39,259 nucleotides of DNA from Bryobacterales bacterium (GCA_026129915.1 JAHCHD010000030.1:1-39259), one strand, 5' to 3'; shown: positions 8,048 through 16,112, counted from the first letter of the stretch. Numbers and translations are program-made. The notes: generated from the sequence alone by a model not told the origin.

Positions 8048-9321
8048 GCCGAAAAGCCCTCCAACGCCTGCCGCAACTCGGATTCCCGCTGGGCCTGGTC
8101 TTCCAGCGAGACTCCGGCCATCGCCGCGTCCCAAGCCAACCGCATGGCATGCACCCCAGCGGCCACGCCTTCCGGGTGCGCCATCAATCCCCCACCTGCA
8201 GCATGAATCAGGTCCGCAGAGCCCAAAGCCGCGTAGGTGCCGTGAGCCTGCCGCACCGTCTGCCCGGAGGAAAACACCGGCATCACCGTGCAACCTTGCT
8301 CCGGCGCATCGAACATCGGTTTCAGGCAGCAGCGCGCGGAAGCCAACACAGATTCATCGCCCTCGCAGAATTTGTTGCGCAGCCCGTTCACATGCATCTG
8401 GTCGGCCCCCGCCAGCCGCCAGAATTTCTGCCAAGCCACGTAACTCACCCCGATGTGCGGACTGCGGGAGAACAGTCCCCATCCATTGCGATGCGCATGG
8501 ATCGGCAACTGTGCGTGCCGCCGCAAGGCCAGCAATCCCGTCAGCCCGATACTATGCAGGCTCACCATCACGCAGGTTCCCCCAGCGTCCCTGACCTGGT
8601 CGTGCCGCCGCCGCATCTCATCCACCTCGCCAGTCAGATTGAAGGCGTACATTGGGAGGCGCCCAGTTCGTTCCGCATGGGCGCGCAACACAGCCATCAC
8701 GGCGTCCACCCGTTGCGTGAACGGACAATGCGGCCCGTCCGCCTGCAGTTCATCGTCCTTGATGAAGTCGATACCCGCTTCCGCCAGTTCCCCGGCAAGC
8801 GCCGCTGTGGCCTCGGGCGACAAGCCCACACTGGGTTTGATGATGGTTCCGATCAGCGGACCCTGCGCAATACCAGCCAGGCGTCGCGTGCCCGCGATAC
8901 CAAATTGCGGCCCAGGGTTGGCGCGCGCGAAGTCCGGCGGCAGCGCCAGGTCCAGCAAGCGCAACCCAGAGAACTGCCGCAGTTCAAATAGATTACCCGC
9001 CACCGTCGCCAGCAGATTCGGCAACGACGGACCCATGTTGTCGAGCGGCCACGAAACGTCCAATTCCGCCCGCTGCCACCGGGGCTGCGCCACCCCACCC
9101 GGCATACCCGCACCGGGCAAGGATGGCGCATCCACGGTATCCAGGGCACGGAGGGCCTCCACCCGGGCGCCGTAGCGTTCCTTCAGTTCCGGAGTCTCCC
9201 CAGGCACGCTCACGAAGGTGCCGCTCGATTGCTCACCCGCAAGGGCAGCAGCAGCCTCCGCCAGCGGAAAGGCAGTCTCAATCCAGTAACGCGCCCAAAC
9301 CCGTAGTGGATTCCGAGGCAT
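8044..9321 (-). CDS. RuBisCO-like protein, probable 3-oxo-isoapionate-4-phosphate decarboxylase or transcarboxylase/hydrolase
   Basis: This is a 425-residue RuBisCO large-chain-fold protein. Most RuBisCO active-site positions are kept: E30 and T35 in EQSSGTF (E60/T65), N110 (N123), K162 in IIKPSVG (K175), carbamylation lysine K188 with D190 and E191 in IKDDE (K201/D203/E204), H277 (H294), loop-6 K317 (K334) and the SSG near 351 (S379). W66 is replaced by F36 and K177 by S164. Established isoapionate-pathway RLPs act on 3-oxo-isoapionate 4-phosphate. OiaX yields L-erythrulose 1-phosphate plus CO2, and OiaT yields 3-phosphoglycerate plus glycolate. I cannot tell which this is. The ATG at 9321 was preferred to a GTG at 9354 that would overlap the regulator gene. 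There is no small subunit gene, so CO2 fixation is unlikely. Confidence 0.82.
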   Translation of the reverse strand: MPRNPLRVWARYWIETAFPLAEAAAALAGEQSSGTFVSVPGETPELKERYGARVEALRALDTVDAPSLPGAGMPGGVAQPRWQRAELDVSWPLDNMGPSLPNLLATVAGNLFELRQFSGLRLLDLALPPDFARANPGPQFGIAGTRRLAGIAQGPLIGTIIKPSVGLSPEATAALAGELAEAGIDFIKDDELQADGPHCPFTQRVDAVMAVLRAHAERTGRLPMYAFNLTGEVDEMRRRHDQVRDAGGTCVMVSLHSIGLTGLLALRRHAQLPIHAHRNGWGLFSRSPHIGVSYVAWQKFWRLAGADQMHVNGLRNKFCEGDESVLASARCCLKPMFDAPEQGCTVMPVFSSGQTVRQAHGTYAALGSADLIHAAGGGLMAHPEGVAAGVHAMRLAWDAAMAGVSLEDQAQRESELRQALEGFSA

Positions 9322-9340
9322 AGCGCACTCAGGAGCCCCG

Positions 9341-10105
9341 CTACTTCCCTCCACGGCGCGCCCCTTTCTTGCTGTGATAGAGGCTGTTCACCCGGGTGAG
9401 GTGGTTGGCCATGGCGATTGCAGCTGCCTCCGGGCTGTGTGCCTCAATCTGCTTGAGGATCTCTTGGTGCTCGGATAGCGTCACCGCTTCGGCGCCCGGA
9501 ATGCGCACCAGTTCCCGATGATAATCAGCCAGCCAGCGCAGCATCGCCCGGCTCACCGCGGCGAACAGAGGATTCCCTGAGATAGAGGCAATTGCCGCAT
9601 GAAAAGCCATGTCCGCTTCCAGAAATGCCGAACTGTCCTTGCGGCCGGCTTCCTGCTTCGCAAGCAGTCCGCGCAATTCCGATACATCGTCGGGGGTAGC
9701 CTTGGCCGCCGCCAGGCGCACCATGGAGCCTTCGAACATTAGACGCGCCTCTTTCAGATGTTCAAGCGTCTGGGGCGAAGTGCTCAGCAGGTGGCGGGCG
9801 CTACGCTCGATCTGCCCGAACATCGATTCAGGTGTAAGCCCCACCACGCGCGCGCGTTCGCCGTGGCTGATCGCCACCAGTCCACGGCTTTGCAGGGCCT
9901 GCAGGGCTTCCCTTACTGCTGGCCGCCCCACCCCAAAACTGGCCATCAGATCGCGCTCTGAAGGCAACGGATCGCCGGGCTTCACCGCACCAGATTCAAT
10001 CATGTGCAAGAGTTGTTCCAGCACCTGCTCTCCTAGTTTGCGGCGGGCAATCGGCGAAGGCGGAGTTAACAGTTTTGGGCTCGCGAACGCTTCTGTATCT
10101 TGCAT
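9341..10105 (-). CDS. FadR-type GntR transcriptional regulator (FCD domain)
   Basis: A 254-residue regulator. Residues about 20-90 form the winged helix (EQVLEQLLHMIESGAVKPGDPLPSERDLMASFGVGRPAVREALQALQSRGLVAI). The rest is a helical FCD ligand domain with the usual metal-binding Asp and His residues (EADMAFHAAI, SEHQEIL, ANHLTRV). It is the first gene of a minus-strand operon, 19 bp ahead of the RLP and followed by the kinase, and diverges from the lactonase-like gene. FCD regulators commonly bind carboxylate effectors and repress until the effector binds. A pseudo-palindrome in its own upstream region is a plausible operator. The effector, perhaps apionate or an oxo-isoapionate, is inferred. 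Confidence 0.88.
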   Translation of the reverse strand: MQDTEAFASPKLLTPPSPIARRKLGEQVLEQLLHMIESGAVKPGDPLPSERDLMASFGVGRPAVREALQALQSRGLVAISHGERARVVGLTPESMFGQIERSARHLLSTSPQTLEHLKEARLMFEGSMVRLAAAKATPDDVSELRGLLAKQEAGRKDSSAFLEADMAFHAAIASISGNPLFAAVSRAMLRWLADYHRELVRIPGAEAVTLSEHQEILKQIEAHSPEAAAIAMANHLTRVNSLYHSKKGARRGGK

Positions 10106-10145
10106 ACTGCTCCTGACCCTCCGAACACCGGATGGCGAAATGGGA

Positions 10146-10164
10146 TGGTATAGTTACGATACCA
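10146..10164. promoter_or_regulatory. Probable GntR-family operator in the divergent promoter
   Basis: TGGTATAGTTACGATACCA is a 19-bp pseudo-palindrome: 9-bp arms around a central T, with eight of nine positions matching. It lies between the FadR-type regulator gene and the lactonase-like gene. Read on the plus strand, TGGTATAGT also resembles an extended -10 element, so a bound repressor would block the promoter. A related site occurs at 14005-14023. Confidence 0.6.
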
Positions 10165-10231
10165 AGTACGCGGAGCTCGCTCAGTCTGCTTCCGCTGCAC
10201 TTTGCGATCCGTAGGGCGTCTGGGGGTTCCG

Positions 10232-12286
10232 ATGCGCAGGCGAGAGGCGATGGGCCTTTTGATGGCGAGCACACTTCACGCGCAGGAGTTCGCGATGTCT
10301 TCCAGTCCAGAACCCGCCAGTGGCACACTGTCTCCCCTTCCCTTAAGGGTCCTCTACGACGGTTCCACCAGAGTTCCGCCGCGCCAGATCACTCTGCGCG
10401 CGGGACCACTTACCCTGCTGTTTGAACCCGACCTCGCGCAGATCCGCCACATCCGCCTGGGTTCCCACGAGGTGCTGCGCGCTGTCTATGGCGCGGTGCG
10501 CGACCGCAACTGGAATACCGTGCTGCCACAGGTCAGTGACCTCGTCATCACTACGCGCGACGAAAGTTTCTCAGTTCGTTTCGTAGCTGAGTGCCGCAAC
10601 GCCGCTGTGCACTTCGTGTGGCAGGGAGAACTCGAGGGCGAGGCCAACGGACTCATCCGTTATCGCTTCCGCGGCAAGGCGCTCAACACCTTTCTCCGTA
10701 ACCGCATCGGCTTCTGCATCCTGCACCCGGTAGAGTATCTTGCCGGGCAACCCGTCCGCATTGAGACCGTAGACGGGGCAATCCAGCAAGGGCGCTTGCC
10801 CGCAGCCATCTCGCCGCACCAGCCCTTCTTTAACCTCCGCGCCATTAACCACATGGTGCTACCCGGCCTCAGCGCCGAAGTACGCATGGAGGGCGACACC
10901 TTCGAGATGGAGGACCAGCGCAACTGGACCGACGCCTCCTACAAGACCTATTCCACACCTTTGGGTCTGCCCTTCCCCGTCGAAGTTGCTTCCGGAACGG
11001 AAGTGGAACAGACCGTGACGATAAGCCTGATGGGCGAAGCCCCCGCCATTGAAAGCAGCGCAGCCAGCGCGATTGCGATTGCCGTGGATGCCGCGCGCGC
11101 CTTTCCGCTCCCCCCCATAGGCGCCTGCATGGCTCCCGATGCGCCCCCACTCACCGAAGCTGAAGCTAATCGCTTGCGCTCTGCCGCCCTCGCACACTTG
11201 CGCGCTGACGTAAAGCTCTTTGAGGTGAGCTGGGACGCCGTGCTCGCCCGCGCCGCCCAGGAGAGCGCCATGCTGCGGGTCCCGCTGGAACTGGCTGTCC
11301 ACCTTAGCAACCAGGCCGAACAGGAACTTGCGTCTCTCGCCGCGTCACTAGAGCGCGTGCGCCCAGCGGTCGTGCGCTGCCTTGTCTTCCATCGCGACGA
11401 AAAGTCCACCACCACCCGCTGGGTGGAACTCACGCGCGCCGCCTTGCGCCCCCTCTACGCGAACTTGCCCATCGGCTCTGGATCCAATGCCTACTTCACG
11501 GAAGTAAACCGCGGGCGTCCGCCGCTAGACTCGTCCGATCTGGTGGCATGGTCAGTGAATCCGCAGGTGCATGCCTTCGACAACCTCAGCCTGGTGGAAA
11601 CCCTTCCTATGCACCAGGAGACACTCACCTCCGCGCGAGGCTTCTGTGGGGACCTGCCACTTGTGGTGAGTCCAGTGTCGTTCAAGCCACGATTCAACCC
11701 TAACGCCACTGGAGCTACTTCCGCGGACGCCTCAAACGATCTTCCCGATTCCGTCGACTCTCGCCAGCTTTCGCTCTTTGGCGCGGGCTGGACTCTGGGC
11801 AGCATCAAGCATCTGGCCGCCGGGGGTGCAGCCGCCATCACCATGTACGAAACCACGGGCTGGCGTGGTTGGATGGAAAGCGCTGCCGGATCGCCGCTGC
11901 CCGCCAGGTTTGCGTCTCAGCCCGGATGGGCGTTCCCTCTCTACCACGTGCTCGCGGATTGGGGAGAGTACTCCGGCGGGGAGATGCTGAGCTGCACGAG
12001 TTCCGCGCCGCTTTTGGTACAGGCCGCGATTTTGCGTAAAGGTTCGCAACTTCGGCTGCTGATGGCGAATCTCAGCCCCATTGCCCAGGCGGTTACGGTA
12101 CCAGCCGCGGCAGTAGGAACGCATGTGCGCCTGAAGCGGCTTGATGAGTTCACAGCAATGGATGCGATGCGCCATCCCGAGGCATGGCGTGTCATAACCG
12201 GCGCGAGGATGGAACCGGAAAACGGTAGTTATTTAGTTACGCTGCTGCCGTATTCGGCCCTAAGGCTCGACGGGGTAAACGGCTAG
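10232..12286 (+). CDS. apnL: D-apionate lactonase-like protein
   Basis: A 684-residue, probably three-domain protein that I match, from memory, to the apionate lactonase (ApnL) family: an N-terminal beta domain (about 35-275), a TIM-barrel middle (about 310-570, with LELAVHLSN, PIGSGSNAYFTEVNR and WSVNPQVHAFDNLS) and a C-terminal beta domain (about 590-684). ApnL hydrolyses D-apionolactone to D-apionate. The frame opens with TTG at 10202, but the ATG at 10232 has GGGGG six bases upstream. From it the protein starts MRRREAMGLLMASTLHAQ, which resembles a short Tat/Sec signal. If so, the enzyme is exported, which would be unusual. A later ATG at 10295 would remove it. It ends 15 bp before the convergent apiosidase-like gene. 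Without the pathway context it could be another barrel hydrolase. Confidence 0.72.
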   Translation: MRRREAMGLLMASTLHAQEFAMSSSPEPASGTLSPLPLRVLYDGSTRVPPRQITLRAGPLTLLFEPDLAQIRHIRLGSHEVLRAVYGAVRDRNWNTVLPQVSDLVITTRDESFSVRFVAECRNAAVHFVWQGELEGEANGLIRYRFRGKALNTFLRNRIGFCILHPVEYLAGQPVRIETVDGAIQQGRLPAAISPHQPFFNLRAINHMVLPGLSAEVRMEGDTFEMEDQRNWTDASYKTYSTPLGLPFPVEVASGTEVEQTVTISLMGEAPAIESSAASAIAIAVDAARAFPLPPIGACMAPDAPPLTEAEANRLRSAALAHLRADVKLFEVSWDAVLARAAQESAMLRVPLELAVHLSNQAEQELASLAASLERVRPAVVRCLVFHRDEKSTTTRWVELTRAALRPLYANLPIGSGSNAYFTEVNRGRPPLDSSDLVAWSVNPQVHAFDNLSLVETLPMHQETLTSARGFCGDLPLVVSPVSFKPRFNPNATGATSADASNDLPDSVDSRQLSLFGAGWTLGSIKHLAAGGAAAITMYETTGWRGWMESAAGSPLPARFASQPGWAFPLYHVLADWGEYSGGEMLSCTSSAPLLVQAAILRKGSQLRLLMANLSPIAQAVTVPAAAVGTHVRLKRLDEFTAMDAMRHPEAWRVITGARMEPENGSYLVTLLPYSALRLDGVNG

Positions 12287-12301
12287 CCACTGGCCGCGCC
12301 G

Positions 12302-13987
12302 CTATTCCGGACGCCGCAGCACAAGCACCCAATCGCGCTTTTCGGGAAACAGCGGGATAGCGAAATCGCCGTTGCCATGATCCCACGCCTCGCCGAAGCG
12401 AAGGGCTTCGCCGGTGGCCGTATGCACCGCCGTCATCTGGTAGCGGATGCCTGGCTCCATCCCGCGCAGCCGCGGCGTCTGCCACATGCTGGGAATGTAG
12501 ACTACGCGCAATTCGCGGGGAATTCCCGCGGCACAGGGCATGTCGTAGTCTTTGTCGGTCCAGCGCGGCTCCACCCACTCCGGGTGCGGCTCCATGCGCT
12601 CCCAGGGTAGCGTGCGGAGCAGTTTGGCGAAGTGCCCTAGCTGCGCCCCGCCGGGCCATTGCGCCGCTTCCCACCAGGGCGTGCTGCCCCAATTGTTCCC
12701 ATGCGGCGAAGGTCCAAACGGCATGCCAGGTAGGTTTACTTGCCAGATGCCATTGGCGCCGTAGGTGAACCCGCACGCTCCGTTGAGCACGCTGGCCCAA
12801 AACATCTGGCGCTGCAGATCCTCACGGCAGCGCCCCAGAATGCCCTCATAACAGACCTCTGCCTGCACCACGGGCATCCTCGGTTCGCGCTCGTAGTTTT
12901 TCACTACCTCGTGGATTGTATTCGGAAGGCTGCGGTAATCGCCATGCCCGGTCTGCAGCATCTCAAAATCGAGCACCGCGGCATCGGTAACGATGTCTCG
13001 TCCGGCTCGCGACGGATGGATGCAAATCAGCCGCTCGAAAGGGTCGGTAGCACGCACATAGCGAGCCATCTCAGTCCAGCCTTGCTCAAGCTCCTTGCGG
13101 TCAGCGTCCTTGGTGTCTGAGAGGTACCACGGCATGGCGCCCTCTCCGGCCAGGCACCACACAACCGGCAACGCCCCCCAGCGGGCGATCACCTCGCGCC
13201 AATGCCGCTTCATCTTCTCCACTCCCAGCACCTGCAGGTAGTAGCCCCAGCAGCCCAGGATGCAGGGAACCAGCCCCGCGTCAACGATATGCTGCACCTT
13301 CAGGTCCGCCACTGCCCACCAGAGAGGATTCAGGCGCGTGTAGCCAGCCTCCCATGGGAAGCCAGCTTCATTCGAGCCGCGAGGGTCAAACGATGCCATA
13401 TCTGGGAAAAGCCCCGCCACGAACTGCACCACGTTATAGCCCTTTGCAACGCGGTCCGCCACCAGTTTCTGGAAATCACCGGGCCATTCCATCCTGCCCG
13501 TCAGCGCCATCCACCAAGTGTCACCCAGCCAAAAGAACGGACTGCCATCGCCATAGGCAAGCGTGCGCTTGTTCTCTGCCACCCGTAGCGCTCCCCGCTG
13601 CAATAGAGGGTTCCAGCCTGTAAAAGGCGCGGCCTCGACGGCTCCGGAAACCCCATGCAGGTCCGTGTTGCCGGTATCGGTGGCTTCGGCACGCCAACGG
13701 TGCGTGCCCGGCATTTCAGGCGCATACCGCGCACACCAGAGGTGGTCTCCGGCATAAAACGCAGGCACGCGCCGCTCGCGGCCGCCGGGTTCTTGAAACA
13801 CCACATCCAGCGTGACCTCCTCGCCTGGATGGGCGTAGGTCTTCCCGGAACGAAAGCGCAGTTCCGTCATCCTTCGCGCAGCAACAGGCAACGCCGTCGC
13901 CATACCCTGCGGCGCCTGCGCGGCCACTTGCGCAGATAGCCCGGCCAGCCCGCCCGCGGTCCCGAGCATCGCATCCCGTCTTGTCAT
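12302..13987 (-). CDS. Tat-exported apiosidase-like glycoside hydrolase (DUF5060 plus DUF4038, GH140-type)
   Basis: A 561-residue exported enzyme. Residues 1-24 form a Tat-like signal (MTRRDAMLGTAGG...AQ). About 40-118 is a DUF5060 beta-sandwich, and about 133-470 is the DUF4038 (apiosidase-like) TIM barrel, with LAYGDGSPFFWLGDTWW and KGYNVVQFV. The end resembles the small beta domain often found after this barrel. In GH140, members release apiose from rhamnogalacturonan-II side chains. Candidate catalytic acids here are E282 (WCLAGE) and E377 (VVQAEVCYE). The characterised Bacteroides enzyme uses an Asp as acid/base, so E282 would be a substitution and activity needs testing. It sits between the lactonase-like and oxidoisomerase-like genes and diverges from the latter over an operator-like site. 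Confidence 0.75.
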   Translation of the reverse strand: MTRRDAMLGTAGGLAGLSAQVAAQAPQGMATALPVAARRMTELRFRSGKTYAHPGEEVTLDVVFQEPGGRERRVPAFYAGDHLWCARYAPEMPGTHRWRAEATDTGNTDLHGVSGAVEAAPFTGWNPLLQRGALRVAENKRTLAYGDGSPFFWLGDTWWMALTGRMEWPGDFQKLVADRVAKGYNVVQFVAGLFPDMASFDPRGSNEAGFPWEAGYTRLNPLWWAVADLKVQHIVDAGLVPCILGCWGYYLQVLGVEKMKRHWREVIARWGALPVVWCLAGEGAMPWYLSDTKDADRKELEQGWTEMARYVRATDPFERLICIHPSRAGRDIVTDAAVLDFEMLQTGHGDYRSLPNTIHEVVKNYEREPRMPVVQAEVCYEGILGRCREDLQRQMFWASVLNGACGFTYGANGIWQVNLPGMPFGPSPHGNNWGSTPWWEAAQWPGGAQLGHFAKLLRTLPWERMEPHPEWVEPRWTDKDYDMPCAAGIPRELRVVYIPSMWQTPRLRGMEPGIRYQMTAVHTATGEALRFGEAWDHGNGDFAIPLFPEKRDWVLVLRRPE

Positions 13988-14004
13988 TGTGGATCCCTCC
14001 CGAC

Positions 14005-14023
14005 TGGTATACTCAGTATCACA
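14005..14023. promoter_or_regulatory. Second copy of the probable GntR-family operator
   Basis: TGGTATACTCAGTATCACA has 9-bp arms matching at seven of nine positions around a central C, the same arrangement as the site at 10146-10164, and the left arms agree at eight of nine bases. It lies between the apiosidase-like and apnO-like genes, which diverge. TGGTATACT also reads as an extended -10 toward apnO. Confidence 0.5.
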
Positions 14024-14090
14024 GATTGGCCCTGGCGCGCTTGCTGACTGGCGGCCGCGCCTTCGCCTTACCCCACAAGGAGATACTCAA

Positions 14091-14930
14091 ATGACTACCA
14101 TCGCTCTGGTTGGCGCGGGCGGGAAGATGGGCCTTCGGCTCACCAGGAATCTGGAAGGTTCGCCATATGGCGTCAGGCACGTGGAAGTAAGCGAACGCGG
14201 GCAGGCGCTATTGCGGGAACGCGGCGTAGAGCCGGTGCCGATGGAGGAGGCGCTCACCGGTGCCAACGTCGTCATTCTTGCGGTGCCCGACAACCTGATT
14301 GGCCGAATCTCGCAGCAGATTGAACCGCACCTCGCCTCCGGGACGTTGCTGATGATCCTCGATGCTGCCGCCGCCTACGCCAAGGTACTGCCTCAGCGCG
14401 ACGACCTTGCCTACTTTGTCACCCACCCCTGCCACCCGCCCGTAATCCATACCGAATCCACACCGGAGGCGGCTCTGGACTTCTTCGGGGGCATTGTCGC
14501 CAAGCAGCACATCGTCTGCGGATTGATGCAAGGCCCCGAGGAAGCCTATGCATTGGGCGAGGAGGTTGCCCGCGCGATCTACAAGCCGGTGATGAAGGCC
14601 CATCGCTGCAGCGTGAATGACCTGGCAATTCTGGAACCCGTGCTCTCTGAAACGGTGGGCGCCACTTGCATGGTGATCATCCGCGAAGCCACTGACGAAG
14701 CCGTCCGCCGTGGCGTGCCCCGCGAAGCCGCCATCGACTTCATCCTTGGTCACCTGAAGGTGGAAATCGGCATTGTGTTCGAGATGTTCGAAGGGGCGAA
14801 GTTCTCTGACGGTGCACTGAAGGCCATCGAAAACGCCAAGCGCGACATCTTTCAGCCCGACTGGAAGAAGGTATTCGAACCGGAGGCCTTGGCCCGCAGC
14901 ATCGCCGACATCACAACTCCGCCCGCATAA
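14091..14930 (+). CDS. apnO: D-apionate oxidoisomerase-like NAD(P)-dependent dehydrogenase
   Basis: A 279-residue dehydrogenase. It starts with the Rossmann loop MTTIALVGAGGKMG, then has VVILAVPDNLIG, the conserved YFVTHPCHPP and a helical C-terminal domain of the kind annotated as phosphogluconate-dehydrogenase-like (from about 170). ApnO oxidises and rearranges D-apionate to 3-oxo-isoapionate, the substrate of OiaK. The ATG at 14091 follows AAGGAG with eight-base spacing; the frame opens at 13989 without a signal. It is divergent from the apiosidase-like gene. Classical 6-phosphogluconate dehydrogenase is excluded by length and motifs. The family call is good; the substrate is supported by neighbouring ApnL-, OiaK- and RLP-like genes. 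Confidence 0.78.
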   Translation: MTTIALVGAGGKMGLRLTRNLEGSPYGVRHVEVSERGQALLRERGVEPVPMEEALTGANVVILAVPDNLIGRISQQIEPHLASGTLLMILDAAAAYAKVLPQRDDLAYFVTHPCHPPVIHTESTPEAALDFFGGIVAKQHIVCGLMQGPEEAYALGEEVARAIYKPVMKAHRCSVNDLAILEPVLSETVGATCMVIIREATDEAVRRGVPREAAIDFILGHLKVEIGIVFEMFEGAKFSDGALKAIENAKRDIFQPDWKKVFEPEALARSIADITTPPA

Positions 14931-15016
14931 GCGGAGAGCCGCGCGACTACAATCGTTGCAGCTGGCCCAATGATTACCGATTTCCATGTCCTAAACTACC
15001 CATTCACGGACTAAAT

Positions 15017-15025
15017 TGGTATACT
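15017..15025 (+). promoter_or_regulatory. Extended -10 promoter element upstream of malate dehydrogenase
   Basis: TGGTATACT matches the extended -10 consensus TGnTATAAT at all but one base and lies 82 bp before the mdh start. The same nonamer forms the left arm of the operator-like site at 14005, but here the right arm (TAGCTTTGG) is not complementary. It may be just a promoter, or a half-site for the same regulator. Confidence 0.4.
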
Positions 15026-15107
15026 TTAGCTTTGGCACGGTCCCTCTCCAGCGGCGCTACATCCCTGCCCGCGGAACCCCGTGAGTCCCTCAATTGGAAG
15101 GAGTTCT

Positions 15108-16043
15108 ATGCGCAAGAAAGTAACGGTAGTAGGCGGCGGTAATGTTGGCGCGACTTGTGCGCTACGGATCGCCGAAAAGGAACTGGCTGATGTCGTCATT
15201 ATTGACATCGCCGAGGGTATGCCCCAGGGCAAGGCGCTCGACTTGATGCAGTCCGGCCCTGTCCAGGGCTACGACGTCAACCTCGTTGGCGCAAACGACT
15301 ACGAAGCCACCGCGAATTCCGATATTGTCGTCATCACCGCTGGCTTCCCCCGCAAACCCGGCATGAGCCGCGACGATTTGCTGATGAAGAATTATGAGGT
15401 GGTAAGTTACGCTGCCGCGCAGTCAGCGAAGTATTCACCGGACTCCATCATCATTGTGGTCACCAACCCGCTCGACGCCATGTGCTGGGCTGCCTGGAAG
15501 TCTTCCGGCTTTTCGAAGAACCGCGTCATCGGCATGGCCGGTATTCTTGATACCGCCCGCTTCCGGACCTTCATCGGCATGGAACTCGACGTGAGCGTCG
15601 AGAACGTCGTGGCGATGGTGCTTGGCGGCCACGGCGACACCATGGTTCCCATGCTGCGCTACTCCAGCGTTTCCGGTATTCCGCTCACTGAACTGATTCC
15701 GGCAGCGCGCCTCGAAGAAATCGTCACCCGCACCCGCAACGGCGGAGCGGAAATCGTGAAACTGCTTCAGACAGGCAGCGCGTACTATGCGCCCGCCGCC
15801 GGCACCGTGGAAATGGTGGAATCCATCCTGAAAGACAAGAAGAAGGTGGTTCCTTGCGCCGCGTTGCTTGAAGGCGAATACGGCTACAATGGCCTCTTCG
15901 TGGGAGTGCCCGTGAAACTCGGCTCCAACGGCATCGAAAAGATCTACGAACTCAGCCTCAACGAGGAAGAGAAGAAGATGCTGAAGGTGAGCGCCGACGC
16001 GGTGGACGAACTCATTAAAGTACTTGTCGAAAAGGGCGCGTAA
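15108..16043 (+). CDS. mdh: Malate dehydrogenase (LDH-like type)
   Basis: A 311-residue NAD-dependent malate dehydrogenase of the lactate-dehydrogenase-like group, interconverting malate and oxaloacetate in the TCA cycle. Visible are the Rossmann loop [11 protein letters not shown]33 for NAD ribose, the substrate loop [14 protein letters not shown] (Arg in the specificity position favours malate over lactate), [12 protein letters not shown] and the catalytic-His motif GGHGDTMVP. The ATG at 15108 is preceded by GGAAGGAG; the frame opens at 15081 without one. A hairpin terminator follows at 16085. It may be simple housekeeping despite lying beside the sugar-acid island. Confidence 0.93.
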   Translation: MRKKVTVVGGGNVGATCALRIAEKELADVVIIDIAEGMPQGKALDLMQSGPVQGYDVNLVGANDYEATANSDIVVITAGFPRKPGMSRDDLLMKNYEVVSYAAAQSAKYSPDSIIIVVTNPLDAMCWAAWKSSGFSKNRVIGMAGILDTARFRTFIGMELDVSVENVVAMVLGGHGDTMVPMLRYSSVSGIPLTELIPAARLEEIVTRTRNGGAEIVKLLQTGSAYYAPAAGTVEMVESILKDKKKVVPCAALLEGEYGYNGLFVGVPVKLGSNGIEKIYELSLNEEEKKMLKVSADAVDELIKVLVEKGA

Positions 16044-16084
16044 CGACATTCGCTTGCAGGCATTTGCACTGCGCAATCGCGAAT

Positions 16085-16112
16085 CGAAGGCGAGGCTGCG
16101 GCCTCGCCTTCG
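16085..16112 (+). terminator. Hairpin terminator after mdh
   Basis: A perfect 12-bp stem (16085-16096 with 16101-16112, CGAAGGCGAGGC/GCCTCGCCTTCG) closes a TGCG loop, 41 bp after the mdh stop. The following TCATTTC is only weakly T-rich, so efficiency is uncertain. Confidence 0.6.

Noticed and set aside
8029..8991. A 320-codon plus-strand open frame over the RLP gene
   Set aside because: The minus-strand RuBisCO-like protein explains the region fully; the plus-strand product is Arg/His/Pro-rich without motifs.
8044..9321. Genuine CO2-fixing RuBisCO
   Set aside because: K177 and W66 are replaced, there is no small subunit or phosphoribulokinase gene, and the neighbours are sugar-acid enzymes.
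14091..14930. 6-phosphogluconate dehydrogenase
   Set aside because: The protein is far shorter than 6PGDH and lacks its substrate motifs; it shares only the Rossmann fold and a C-terminal domain name.
14208..14987. A 259-codon minus-strand open frame
   Set aside because: It is a mirror of the apnO-like gene in GC-rich codons; the plus-strand product has Rossmann and family motifs and a good ribosome binding site.
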